The position numbers and the translations under genes are program-made. Shown here in pieces: positions 1-5,919 of a stretch of DNA of 9,742 nucleotides; position 1 is the stretch's first letter; each line of letters opens with the position of its first letter. This DNA comes from Hyphomicrobiales bacterium (GTDB taxonomy: Bacteria > Pseudomonadota > Alphaproteobacteria > Rhizobiales > Xanthobacteraceae). The stretch lies in NCBI GenBank assembly GCA_021730825.1, contig JAKFYO010000287.1, positions 1 to 9,742 on the forward strand. Reading direction: 5' to 3'. The notes beneath the pieces are model-generated. The model did no database searches. It saw only the letters and a list, made by a program, of their open reading frames with translations, and was not told the DNA's origin.

Positions 1-70
1 CTATACGGCTGTTGGACAACGCTTGTTCCGAGCACGCGGGGAAATGAATTCGCGCGGCAAAGGCATGTGA
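1..70 (+). CDS. Possible C-terminal tail of an upstream gene (partial)
   Basis: The frame starting at base 2 is open from the window edge to a TGA at 68-70, giving about 22 residues ending in Gly-Lys-Gly-Met. The stop lies 3 bp before the ATG of the glycosyltransferase at 74. That is the spacing expected of a preceding gene in the same operon, and the following genes are also tightly packed. The fragment is too short to recognise, and an open frame of this length can occur by chance. Nothing else is visible in 1-73. Confidence 0.3.
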   Translation, partial: YTAVGQRLFRARGEMNSRGKGM

Positions 71-73
71 ACC

Positions 74-847
74 ATGTTGTTTCCCGGGGGACAGAAAATA
101 GTGTCCGTTATCGTTCCTTGCCTGAACGAAGAAGAAGCGATCGCCGGCGTCGTGCAAGAGTTATGGGCGCAGCAGGTTGATGAAGTTCTGGTTGTCGATA
201 ATGGATCGATCGACGCAACTGCCGCAAACGCAAAGGCTGCCGGCGCAAGGGTGGCTGCACAGCCCGTCAAGGGCTATGGGCTCGCGTGCATAACCGGTTT
301 GCAGAACGTGCGCAGCGATGCGGAGATTGTTTGTTTTCTTGACGGGGACGGCAGCGATGTTCCCGCGTACTTGAGAGCGATTGTTACACCAGTTGCTGAA
401 GACGATGCAGATTTTGTTATGGGCTCGCGGGTAAGAGGAAAGCGCGAGCGCGGCAGCATGACGGCGCAACAAATTGTTGCTGGGTGGCTCGCCGGTTTGT
501 TGCTGAGGCTGGTTTACGGCGTGCAATTTTCAGACATGTCGCCGTTCCGCGCCATGCGCAAGAGTAAGTTACATGCGCTCGGCATGACCGAAACTACCTA
601 CGGATGGAATCTTGAGATGCAGATGCGCGTGGCTTCGGAAAATTGGCGAATTCTTGAAGTTCCGGTCGAGCATCGGGCGCGGCGCGGTGGGGTATCTAAG
701 GTTTCTGGAAATCTCTTTGCGGGCCTACACGCGGCTTGGAAAATCACGACGACCTTTCTTCGACTAGCCTTTTCGTTGAAACGTAGTTCGCCTGCCCAGA
801 TGTCATCCGCGATGGATCGGGCCGCTCGCAAGGCCGATCGATCATGA
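74..847 (+). CDS. GT2 glycosyltransferase, polyprenyl-phosphate sugar synthase-like
   Basis: Family 2 (GT-A fold) glycosyltransferase of 257 aa. Family members of this type transfer a sugar from a nucleotide donor to polyprenyl phosphate or another acceptor at the cytoplasmic face of the membrane. The N-terminal strand VSVIVPCLNEEE (residues 10-21), VVDNGS (40-45) and the metal/nucleotide motif DGDGSD (90-95) are all present. The FRAMR segment and the WNLEMQMR region in the second half are typical of the DPM1/GtrB-like branch. There is no multi-spanning C-terminal domain, only hydrophobic stretches near residues 133-148 and 218-233, so it is probably a peripheral enzyme. ATG at 74 gives a 9-residue leader before the first core strand. 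A GTG at 101, preceded by GGGGGA at suitable spacing, is a plausible alternative start. The 3' end overlaps the epimerase by ATGA, which implies translational coupling. Substrate sugar and acceptor are unknown. Confidence 0.88.
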   Translation: MLFPGGQKIVSVIVPCLNEEEAIAGVVQELWAQQVDEVLVVDNGSIDATAANAKAAGARVAAQPVKGYGLACITGLQNVRSDAEIVCFLDGDGSDVPAYLRAIVTPVAEDDADFVMGSRVRGKRERGSMTAQQIVAGWLAGLLLRLVYGVQFSDMSPFRAMRKSKLHALGMTETTYGWNLEMQMRVASENWRILEVPVEHRARRGGVSKVSGNLFAGLHAAWKITTTFLRLAFSLKRSSPAQMSSAMDRAARKADRS

Positions 848-1875
848 GGATATTGCTCACCGGAGGTGCGGGCTTCATCGGACAGCACGTCCGCCAGACG
901 TTGCTTAAGCGAGGCCACGACGTGCTTGCGTTTGACTCACTCCGCAAAGACGTCCACTTCCGCGAAAAATCGGAACAGACCGCGCCGGGATCATTCATTC
1001 ACGCGGATGTAAGAGACGCGGAGGCGATGGACCGCGCCCTGAAGGGCGTGGAAGCCGTTATACATCTTGCCGCGAAGGTCGGACTCGGCGTCGATGTTGG
1101 CGACTTGCCGGACTACGCTTCTTCGAACGACGCCGGAACGGCGGAGCTGCTTGCCGCCATGGCGCGCGCTCGTGTCCGCCGCCTTACGTTAGCGAGTTCC
1201 ATGGTGGTATATGGCGAAGGCCTCGGCATGTGCGAAAGCCACGGCGCTGTTGTGCCAGCTCCGCGTTCCGAAGGCGCTTTGTCGGCCGGTGAGTTCGAGC
1301 CGCCCTGTCCGGTATGCGGCGCTCCGTTAGGCACAACGCTTGTAAGTGAAGATACGCCTTTTGATCCACGCAATGCTTATGCGACCAGTAAAGTCGCGCA
1401 GGAATATTATAGCCGCAACTGGTCGCGCACGACCGGCAGTTCGGTTGCAGCGCTTCGCTATCATAATGTGTATGGGCCAGGAATGCCACGCGATACGCCC
1501 TATGCCGGCGTCGCCGCAATATTTACTTCGGCCTTACGCAAGGGCGAAGCGCCAAAGGTCTTCGAAGACGGTGGACAACGCCGTGACTTCGTTCATGTGC
1601 GGGACATCGCGTCGGCGACCGTCGCGGCGTGTGAACGGCATCGCGATGGCGTTCGGGCGTTCAACGTGGGTTCAGGGACACCACGCACCGTTGGGGAGAT
1701 GGCTACGGCGCTCGCAAAAGCGCTTAATGGAAAACCGCCGGTTATTACCGGACAGTTTCGCTTGGGCGACGTGCGACACATCACAGCGGACAACTCTCGG
1801 TTGCGACGGGAACTAGGATGGCAACCGGCCACGGACTTCGAAACCGGCATGCGCGAACTTGCGAATTCGCCGTGA
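844..1875 (+). CDS. NAD-dependent sugar-nucleotide epimerase/dehydratase with a CxxH-CxxC insertion
   Basis: Extended short-chain dehydrogenase of 343 aa. The Rossmann motif GGAGFIG (residues 7-13), the DVRD segment (55-58), the SSMVVYG strand with the catalytic Ser region (118-124) and the Y179-xxx-K183 pair mark a nucleotide-sugar epimerase or dehydratase. Between the Ser strand and the Tyr there is an insertion of about 50 residues with Cys130-x2-His133 and Cys155-x2-Cys158, which looks like a small metal-binding knuckle. From memory of the family, similar insertions occur in proteins annotated as dTDP-L-rhamnose 4-epimerase (WbiB type), so that reaction is the leading guess, but the substrate is not shown by the sequence. 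The ATG overlaps the stop of the glycosyltransferase by 4 bp, so the two are probably co-translated and act in one sugar pathway, with the epimerase supplying the nucleotide sugar. Confidence 0.88.
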   Translation: MRILLTGGAGFIGQHVRQTLLKRGHDVLAFDSLRKDVHFREKSEQTAPGSFIHADVRDAEAMDRALKGVEAVIHLAAKVGLGVDVGDLPDYASSNDAGTAELLAAMARARVRRLTLASSMVVYGEGLGMCESHGAVVPAPRSEGALSAGEFEPPCPVCGAPLGTTLVSEDTPFDPRNAYATSKVAQEYYSRNWSRTTGSSVAALRYHNVYGPGMPRDTPYAGVAAIFTSALRKGEAPKVFEDGGQRRDFVHVRDIASATVAACERHRDGVRAFNVGSGTPRTVGEMATALAKALNGKPPVITGQFRLGDVRHITADNSRLRRELGWQPATDFETGMRELANSP

Positions 1876-1940
1876 CATGGGAATCGATCGCGATGCTCCT
1901 GCGCAAGCCCGTTAACGTTGGCGAGGCTACTGCATTTGGC

Positions 1941-1969
1941 TGTAACGAAGTCGGTGCTCCAGACGTATA
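1941..1969 (+). promoter_or_regulatory. Candidate ECF sigma promoter upstream of the sigma/nrsF pair
   Basis: TGTAACG (1941-1947), a 16-nt spacer and CGTATA (1964-1969) resemble ECF promoters with a GTAAC -35 core and a CG-starting -10. The arrangement is close to what I recall for Caulobacter SigF targets (TGTAACC-N16-CGAA). It lies about 50 bp before the sigma start, as expected for an autoregulated ECF operon. It is the only notable signal in the 143-bp gap 1876-2018. The match is by eye and the start site is inferred. Confidence 0.5.
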
Positions 1970-2018
1970 TGCAGTACTCGCTTTTGTCTGAAACCCGGTC
2001 AAACGAATAATAGACAAG

Positions 2019-2684
2019 GTGGCATGGGTGAAAGAGCAGGCGCTTGCTTTTGCTTTCGAAGTGCGATTCGCGGTAGAAGCGCCGCGTATCGCGCGGAAAG
2101 CAACTTTGGCGAAGCGAAGTGAAAGTAAATCCGTTCGTGAAGCGCGTTGGCTGATGCTGATGAACGCTTCTGTCGGCGGTGATGCGGAGTCTTATCGCCG
2201 TCTACTGGAGGAAGTGAGTCCCTTGATAAGAGCCGCCGCGTTGCAGGCTTGTCGCAGATACTCGACCTTTTCATCGGATATCGAAGACATTGTTCAGGAT
2301 ACTCTGCTTACTATTCATCTAAAACGACACACATGGAGGAGCGGTGAGGCTGTCGGAGCCTGGATTGCGGCTATAGCCCGGAACAAGCTGATCGACTCCT
2401 TACGAAAGCGGAACCGACAAGTGGAAATCGATATCGATACCTTACCTGAAGAAATTCCCGAACAGGCATCAGCCGAGACTGCGAGTAGTCGCGATATAAG
2501 TCTTCTGCTCGCGAAGCTAAGTCAGCGCGACCAAACAATTGTTCGCCTTGTATCGCTTGAGGGCAGATCAATGCGCGAAGCCGGCTTGCAACTCAATATG
2601 AGCGATGGAGCGACGCGAGTAGCACTGCACCGCACCCTAAAGCGCGTCGCTGCACTGATTAGGAGGCACGACAGTGAAAACTAG
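2019..2684 (+). CDS. ECF-type RNA polymerase sigma factor, NrsF-associated
   Basis: Sigma-70 family protein of 221 aa with only regions 2 and 4. Region 2 spans about residues 57-130, with DIEDIVQDTLLTIHLKRHTW (core binding and -10 recognition) followed by GAWIAAIARNKLIDSLRKR. A linker of about 30 residues leads to region 4 (about 165-216), where REAGLQLNMSDGATRVALHR is the -35-reading helix-turn-helix. The IHLKRHTW signature and the following nrsF gene place it with the SigF/NrsF-type ECF group. The GTG at 2019 gives an N-terminal extension of about 40 residues that is unusual for an ECF factor. GTG at 2028 (behind AAGGTGG) and ATG at 2154 are alternatives; the aligned Trp44 argues against starting as late as 2154. 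The 3' end contains the ribosome-binding site of the next gene and overlaps it by 11 bp. Confidence 0.9.
   Translation: MAWVKEQALAFAFEVRFAVEAPRIARKATLAKRSESKSVREARWLMLMNASVGGDAESYRRLLEEVSPLIRAAALQACRRYSTFSSDIEDIVQDTLLTIHLKRHTWRSGEAVGAWIAAIARNKLIDSLRKRNRQVEIDIDTLPEEIPEQASAETASSRDISLLLAKLSQRDQTIVRLVSLEGRSMREAGLQLNMSDGATRVALHRTLKRVAALIRRHDSEN
2661..2666 (+). promoter_or_regulatory. Shine-Dalgarno that fixes the nrsF GTG start
   Basis: A perfect AGGAGG lies inside the 3' end of the sigma gene, 7 nt before the GTG at 2674. It supports a GTG start that overlaps the sigma stop, and it couples anti-sigma synthesis to sigma synthesis. Confidence 0.75.
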
Positions 2685-3312
2685 AGATCTAATTCAGCTG
2701 CTCGTCGAGGACGGAAAGCAACCTCCTTCTCCACTAGGCAAGACCGTGACGCTCCTGTTTCTGGGCGGGGTCGCTTTGATTGTCGCAATCTTTGCAGTTT
2801 TTGTTGGAATCCGTCCGGACTTCAGCGAAGCGATTTGGACCGAGCGCGTGCTCTTTAAGATGGGGATTGTGGTCTCGCTCGCGGTCGCAGGCTTCGGCTT
2901 GCTCTTGCAACTGGGAAGACCCACGGCAAGGGTCGCACCCTGGATCTGGTTCATTGCTGCGCTGGCGGCCGTTCTTCTAGCCGGTTCGATGATCGAGCTC
3001 TTTGTGATTCCTGCAAATTTACGGGCGAGTAGCCTCAACGGTTCAAACCGAACGCTCTGTCTGGTCGCTATACCTGCCTTGTCGGCGATCCCGCTTGGTG
3101 CAGCAATTCTGGGGCTGCGTAATGGTGCGCCTCGCAGTTCTACCTTGGCGGGTGCCGGAGCAGGAATGGCAGCAGGAGCGGTAGGGGCAACGCTGTATGC
3201 GCTGAATTGCAACAACGATAGCCCTCTTTTTGTAGCAGCTTGGTATCCGATCGCTATTGGGTTTGTAGTGTTGGCTGGAGCAACCTTGGGGAGGGCGGCA
3301 CTCCGTTGGTAG
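2674..3312 (+). CDS. nrsF: NrsF-like (DUF1109) membrane anti-sigma factor
   Basis: Membrane protein of 212 aa. The short cytoplasmic N-terminus begins MKTRDLIQLLVEDG, as in DUF1109/NrsF proteins. About six hydrophobic segments follow, near residues 27-45, 60-80, 89-113, 127-148, 157-176 and 187-205. Conserved NrsF marks are Cys129 in RTLCLVAIP and Cys179 in ALNCNNDSPLFVAAWY. In Caulobacter NrsF, a pair of cysteines at comparable positions is reported to be needed for heavy-metal (chromate, cadmium) sensing that releases SigF; both are present here, so a similar redox or metal switch is inferred. The GTG start is fixed by AGGAGG at 2661-2666, and the gene overlaps the sigma gene by 11 bp. The family call is firm, but the inducing signal in this organism is unknown. 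Confidence 0.88.
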   Translation: MKTRDLIQLLVEDGKQPPSPLGKTVTLLFLGGVALIVAIFAVFVGIRPDFSEAIWTERVLFKMGIVVSLAVAGFGLLLQLGRPTARVAPWIWFIAALAAVLLAGSMIELFVIPANLRASSLNGSNRTLCLVAIPALSAIPLGAAILGLRNGAPRSSTLAGAGAGMAAGAVGATLYALNCNNDSPLFVAAWYPIAIGFVVLAGATLGRAALRW

Positions 3313-3534
3313 GGGAAACAGCAGCAGTTTCTTAGAGGGCGTTTTTTGGAGGCCTTGGTGTCTCTCGACTTTGAGCTACTGGCGAGATGTGGGAGCGATG
3401 CAGCGCGATGATGTACGCTTGTCGTTTGGTTTTCAGCAAGCTGACCTCATACCAGTAGACTAGAATTAGAGATCAAGTAGGCGAAGTTCCTAATTCTATT
3501 GGACCTGACGCCCTATGTTCACGACCTCTAACAC
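3313..3534. other. Intergenic stretch after nrsF, no gene seen
   Basis: There is no convincing reading frame on either strand. Just after the nrsF stop there is a weak hairpin GAAAC/GTTTC (3315-3331), with a T-run at 3342-3347 further on. It could be a poor terminator, but the T-run is 10 bases past the stem. The rest is more AT-rich than the neighbouring genes and leads into the inverted repeat at 3461-3498 and the att-like repeat. A TCTAACA heptamer at 3527-3533 recurs at 3562-3568 and 3621-3627. Confidence 0.5.
3461..3498. repeat. Inverted repeat with 9-bp arms and a 20-nt loop
   Basis: TAGAATTAG (3461-3469) and CTAATTCTA (3490-3498) are perfect reverse complements separated by 20 nt. No T-run follows on the + strand, so it is not an obvious terminator. 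It sits 36 bp outside the 117-bp direct repeat and is absent upstream of the right-hand copy. It could be a protein-binding site of the neighbouring mobile DNA or a remnant of its end. Confidence 0.55.
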
Positions 3535-3598
3535 ATTCCGACAAACTGAAATTTCGTCTTATCTAACAGTGCTGCCGGAACGGCAGTTTTGTCGGAAT
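3535..3598. repeat. Nested inverted repeats inside the att arm
   Basis: The outer arms ATTCCGACAAACTG (3535-3548) and CAGTTTTGTCGGAAT (3584-3598) are complementary except for one extra T. They enclose an inner hairpin CTGCCG-GAA-CGGCAG (3572-3586) that shares its last bases with the outer arm. The same structure recurs at 9626-9689. It may be a recombinase arm-binding array or a folded single-stranded structure. Confidence 0.75.
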
Positions 3599-3651
3599 AG
3601 CCGTTGAAATTGTTGGGTTTTCTAACAACTTCTAAGCTGTTGGTCGCAGGT
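3535..3651 (+). repeat. Left copy of a 117-bp perfect direct repeat (att-like arm plus core start)
   Basis: All 117 bases are identical to 9626-9742, at an offset of 6,091 bp. The base before each copy differs (C at 3534, T at 9625), so the left boundary is real. The right boundary is set by the window end, and the true repeat may extend to the CCA at 3673. The first 94 bp (3535-3628) are a non-coding arm. From 3629 the repeat runs into a tRNA 3' fragment. Inside the arm, ATTCCGACAAACTG (3535-3548) faces CAGTTTTGTCGGAAT (3584-3598). Confidence 0.95.
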
Positions 3652-3673
3652 TCGATTCCTGCCGGGGTCGCCA
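3629..3673 (+). other. tRNA 3'-end fragment, inferred tRNA-Arg(UCU); att core
   Basis: The segment reads as anticodon loop CTTCTAA (3629-3635, anticodon TCT at 3631-3633), 3' anticodon stem GCTGT (3636-3640), variable loop TGGTC (3641-3645), T-stem GCAGG (3646-3650), T-loop TTCGATT (3651-3657), T-stem CCTGC (3658-3662), 3' acceptor CGGGGTC (3663-3669), discriminator G and encoded CCA (3671-3673). The matching 5' parts (acceptor GACCCCG, D-arm, anticodon stem ACAGC) are absent, so this is not a working tRNA gene. Fragments running from anticodon loop to CCA are the classic identity segment left when tyrosine-recombinase elements insert into tRNA genes. The isotype rests on the anticodon alone. 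Confidence 0.8.
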
Positions 3674-3698
3674 CTATTTCCAATGAGTTAGCGCTGTA

Positions 3699-3721
3699 GT
3701 CGGAGCGTATTCCGACAAACT
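3699..3721. repeat. Right-arm box and palindrome next to the att core
   Basis: ATTCCGACAAACT (3709-3721) is a third, direct copy of the 13-bp box that begins the 117-bp repeat (3535-3547). It also overlaps a palindrome GTCGGA-N6-TCCGAC (3699-3716). With the boxes at 3535 and (inverted) 3586-3598 on the left, such boxes flank the tRNA fragment on both sides, as arm-type integrase sites do around a core. Confidence 0.6.
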
Positions 3722-3724
3722 ATT

Positions 3725-3740
3725 CCAACATGGCTGTTGG
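3725..3740 (-). terminator. Hairpin just past the tctA stop, possible weak terminator
   Basis: CCAACA-TGGC-TGTTGG forms a perfect 6-bp stem with a 4-nt loop, 14 bp downstream of the tctA stop on the minus strand. The bases after it are not a proper U-tract (AATAGTTTG), so termination would be inefficient or Rho-dependent. It could equally belong to the att region. Confidence 0.3.
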
Positions 3741-3753
3741 CGGCGTGTAAAAG

Positions 3754-5256
3754 CTATTCCACGAAAACTGTTTCGCGCTGTTTTCTGACTGTCGGCAGAA
3801 TTGCAGCGACCAGAAGTATTGCCGCAAGAGCCAATAGCGTTCCCGTGAGCGGCCTCATCAAAATTTCAAGTACATCACCGCGCGCAAGCGACATCGCCTT
3901 GCGCAGGCTCTCTTCCATCATCGGGCCGAGAATGAACCCGAGCAGGAGCGGTGCTGCCTCGAAATCATGCTTGTAGAGCCAATAGCCGAACAGCCCAAAT
4001 GCGAGCGCGAGCATGATTTCAAAGGTGGACGTGTTCAGTGAGTACACGCCGATACAGCAGAACATTAAGATCATCGGATAGAGCAGGCGATAAGGGACGC
4101 GCAGCAGTCGCACCCAAATTCCTATCAATGGAAGGTTGATCACAAGCAGCATCAGATTGCCCACCCACATGGAAGCAATCAGGCCCCAGAACAGGTCGGG
4201 TTGTTTAGTCGCCACTTGCGGCCCGGGCGTAATGCCGTGAAGGGTCATCGCACCGATCATGAGGGCCATGACCGCATTCGCAGGAATGCCGAGCGTGAGC
4301 AGCGGAATGAAAGAGGTCTGCGAAGCTGCGTTGTTCGCGCTCTCAGGACCGGCGACGCCTTCGATCGCGCCTTTGCCGAAACGCTCAGGCGTTTTCGAAA
4401 GCTTCTTCTCGAGCGTGTAAGAGGCGAACGAGGACAAAATCGCGCCGCCGCCAGGCAGAATGCCAAGCAACGAGCCAAGGATCGTGCCTCGCGCGATTGC
4501 AGGTGCCGCGTCCGCAAGATCGCGCCGGGTCGGCATCAGATTGGTGACTTTTTCCGCTATGAGTTCCCGTGCCGATGGTTTCAGGAGGTTTTTTATTATC
4601 TCGGCTACGCCGAACACGCCCATCGCGACGATTATGAAACCAAATCCGTCCGAGAGCTCGAACTTTCCGAAGGTCATGCGACTTTGACCGGTGTCGACAT
4701 CGGCGCTCACCATCGACAAAACAATGCCTGCGAGCACCATTAGCGTCGACTTCGATACTGGGCCGTTTGCCAGAACGATTGCAAGCACCAAGCCTAGCGT
4801 CATTAAGGCGAAGTACTCAGCCTGCCCGAAGAAGAAAGCGAATTGCGTGAGTGGTCCTGCGAGCAGCGCGATGAGTACAGTCGCGACGCAGCCGGCAAAG
4901 AAAGAGCCGATGGCGGCAATTGCGAGTGCAGGACCGGCGCGGCCCTGTTGCGCCATCTGAAATCCGTCGAGTGTAGTAACGACCGAGGCCGCTTCACCGG
5001 GAATGTTAACGAGAATTGCCGTGGTGGAGCCGCCGTACATTGCTCCATAAAAGACGCCGGCGAGCATAATCAGCGCGCCGACCGGCGGTAGCCCGAACGT
5101 AACGGGAAGGAGCATCGCAATTGTCGCAAGCGGACCAATCCCGGGCAGAACACCGACGAGTGTGCCAGCGAGTGCGCCAATCAGGCATAGCGCGATGTTC
5201 GTCGGCGTGATCGCGATTGAAAGTCCGAAGATAAGGTTTGCGAATATTTCGGTCAT
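3754..5256 (-). CDS. tctA: TctA family large membrane subunit of a tripartite tricarboxylate transporter
   Basis: Polytopic inner-membrane protein of 500 aa, the usual TctA length, which forms the translocation channel of a secondary transporter driven by an ion gradient and fed by a periplasmic binding protein. Family marks are the paired glycine motifs G-x3-G-x-LPGxG (residues 31-41) and the related [11 protein letters not shown] (261-271), [15 protein letters not shown] (74-88), DVDTGQSR (186-193) and the [15 protein letters not shown] segment (205-219). About ten to twelve hydrophobic segments are present. The start at 5256 is chosen because its ATG overlaps the tctB stop (ATGA) and the protein then begins [11 protein letters not shown] as in homologues; an in-frame ATG 93 bp upstream lies inside tctB and would add an unrelated leader. 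It is the last gene of tctCBA. The substrate is not shown by the sequence; known systems carry citrate and other carboxylates. Confidence 0.95.
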   Translation of the reverse strand: MTEIFANLIFGLSIAITPTNIALCLIGALAGTLVGVLPGIGPLATIAMLLPVTFGLPPVGALIMLAGVFYGAMYGGSTTAILVNIPGEAASVVTTLDGFQMAQQGRAGPALAIAAIGSFFAGCVATVLIALLAGPLTQFAFFFGQAEYFALMTLGLVLAIVLANGPVSKSTLMVLAGIVLSMVSADVDTGQSRMTFGKFELSDGFGFIIVAMGVFGVAEIIKNLLKPSARELIAEKVTNLMPTRRDLADAAPAIARGTILGSLLGILPGGGAILSSFASYTLEKKLSKTPERFGKGAIEGVAGPESANNAASQTSFIPLLTLGIPANAVMALMIGAMTLHGITPGPQVATKQPDLFWGLIASMWVGNLMLLVINLPLIGIWVRLLRVPYRLLYPMILMFCCIGVYSLNTSTFEIMLALAFGLFGYWLYKHDFEAAPLLLGFILGPMMEESLRKAMSLARGDVLEILMRPLTGTLLALAAILLVAAILPTVRKQRETVFVE

Positions 5257-5870
5257 CGGCCGAGCAGTGCAGGTGGGATTGCAGAAATCGGCTGATTGAG
5301 CAGGAGTGTGAACATTAGCACGCTGAATACAGCGAGACCGAGTGCCCATATCAGAGACTCGACAGGCCGATACTCCTTCGTTGCAGCCGAAGAAACAGCG
5401 ACAAGCGCGAAAACCGTTATGAAGAGCCCGAGCGATTTGATGAATGCGGCAAATGCTAGAACGGCAAGCGCAATAAACACTTGTCCGCGAATGTTGAGCG
5501 CAGTCAGTGTTCGTAAGGCGGCAAAGGAAGCGGCGATGAGCGCAACTACTGCTAGTTCCGGCCCCGCGAAGTGATTGGTCGCGAGACCGATCGCGATGAG
5601 CGCGGCGACTGCAATTGTAGGTTTAAGTGCATAGTCAAGGCTGGGTCCGCGACCGAAGACCGACAATGCCATGACAATAACGGCATTTAGCGCGAGCAGC
5701 ATCGCGAACAACCGCGGCACCGATCCGGCGCCTAGCTGAAATCCGCGCTGTCCGGGCAGGTCGCGGGTCGCCCATAGGACGAAGAGGGCGAGCAACAGAA
5801 AACCGAGTCCGCCGAGAAAGTCGCGCGGATTTCCGATCATGCCGAGGCGCTTGGAATTGTCGGAATCCAT
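5253..5870 (-). CDS. tctB: TctB family small membrane subunit
   Basis: Small membrane protein of 205 aa, somewhat longer than many TctB proteins (about 150-180 aa). It has four to five hydrophobic segments, near residues 20-35, 53-70, 83-98, 104-120 and 128-195. The N-terminal pattern DFLGGLGFLLLALFVLW followed by GAGSVPRLFA (about 16-55) is typical of the family. TctB pairs with TctA in the inner membrane, and its precise role is poorly known. The start codon is preceded by GAAGAG on the minus strand. The stop overlaps the tctA ATG by 4 bp, so the two are translationally coupled. tctC lies 49 bp upstream in the same operon. Confidence 0.88.
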   Translation of the reverse strand: MDSDNSKRLGMIGNPRDFLGGLGFLLLALFVLWATRDLPGQRGFQLGAGSVPRLFAMLLALNAVIVMALSVFGRGPSLDYALKPTIAVAALIAIGLATNHFAGPELAVVALIAASFAALRTLTALNIRGQVFIALAVLAFAAFIKSLGLFITVFALVAVSSAATKEYRPVESLIWALGLAVFSVLMFTLLLNQPISAIPPALLGR

Positions 5871-5889
5871 CTGCGCTCTTCACCCTTAT

Positions 5890-5902
5890 GCGAAGCTTTC
5901 GC
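5890..5902 (-). promoter_or_regulatory. Small hairpin in the tctC-tctB gap
   Basis: GCGAA-GCT-TTCGC is a 5-bp stem with a 3-nt loop in the 49-bp gap between tctC and tctB. It has no U-tract. In TTT operons the binding-protein gene is often expressed more than the membrane genes, and a hairpin here could stabilise the tctC transcript. That role is inferred only. Confidence 0.3.
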
Positions 5903-5919
5903 GTTACGCCTGACGCGCG

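Noticed and set aside
3571..3582. GCTGCCGGAACG in the direct repeat, identical to 12 bases of the operator at 6990-7001
   Set aside because: Only one half-site of the operator is present (CCGGAAC without the facing GTTCCGG), and the bases are explained by the CTGCCG/CGGCAG hairpin. Chance similarity is more likely.
3599..3673. Complete tRNA gene ending at 3673
   Set aside because: The bases 75 nt upstream cannot pair with the 3' acceptor strand CGGGGTC and no D-arm is present. Only the 3' part fits a tRNA.
4201..4743. Long open frame on the + strand opposite tctA (180 aa)
   Set aside because: It is Arg-rich with no recognisable domain, and it lies wholly antisense to a clear TctA gene, so it is a shadow of that gene's codon bias.
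5257..5349. Upstream ATG for tctA (31 extra residues)
   Set aside because: The extra residues are not membrane-like, lie inside tctB and have no match to TctA N-termini. The ATGA overlap at 5253-5256 gives the expected start.
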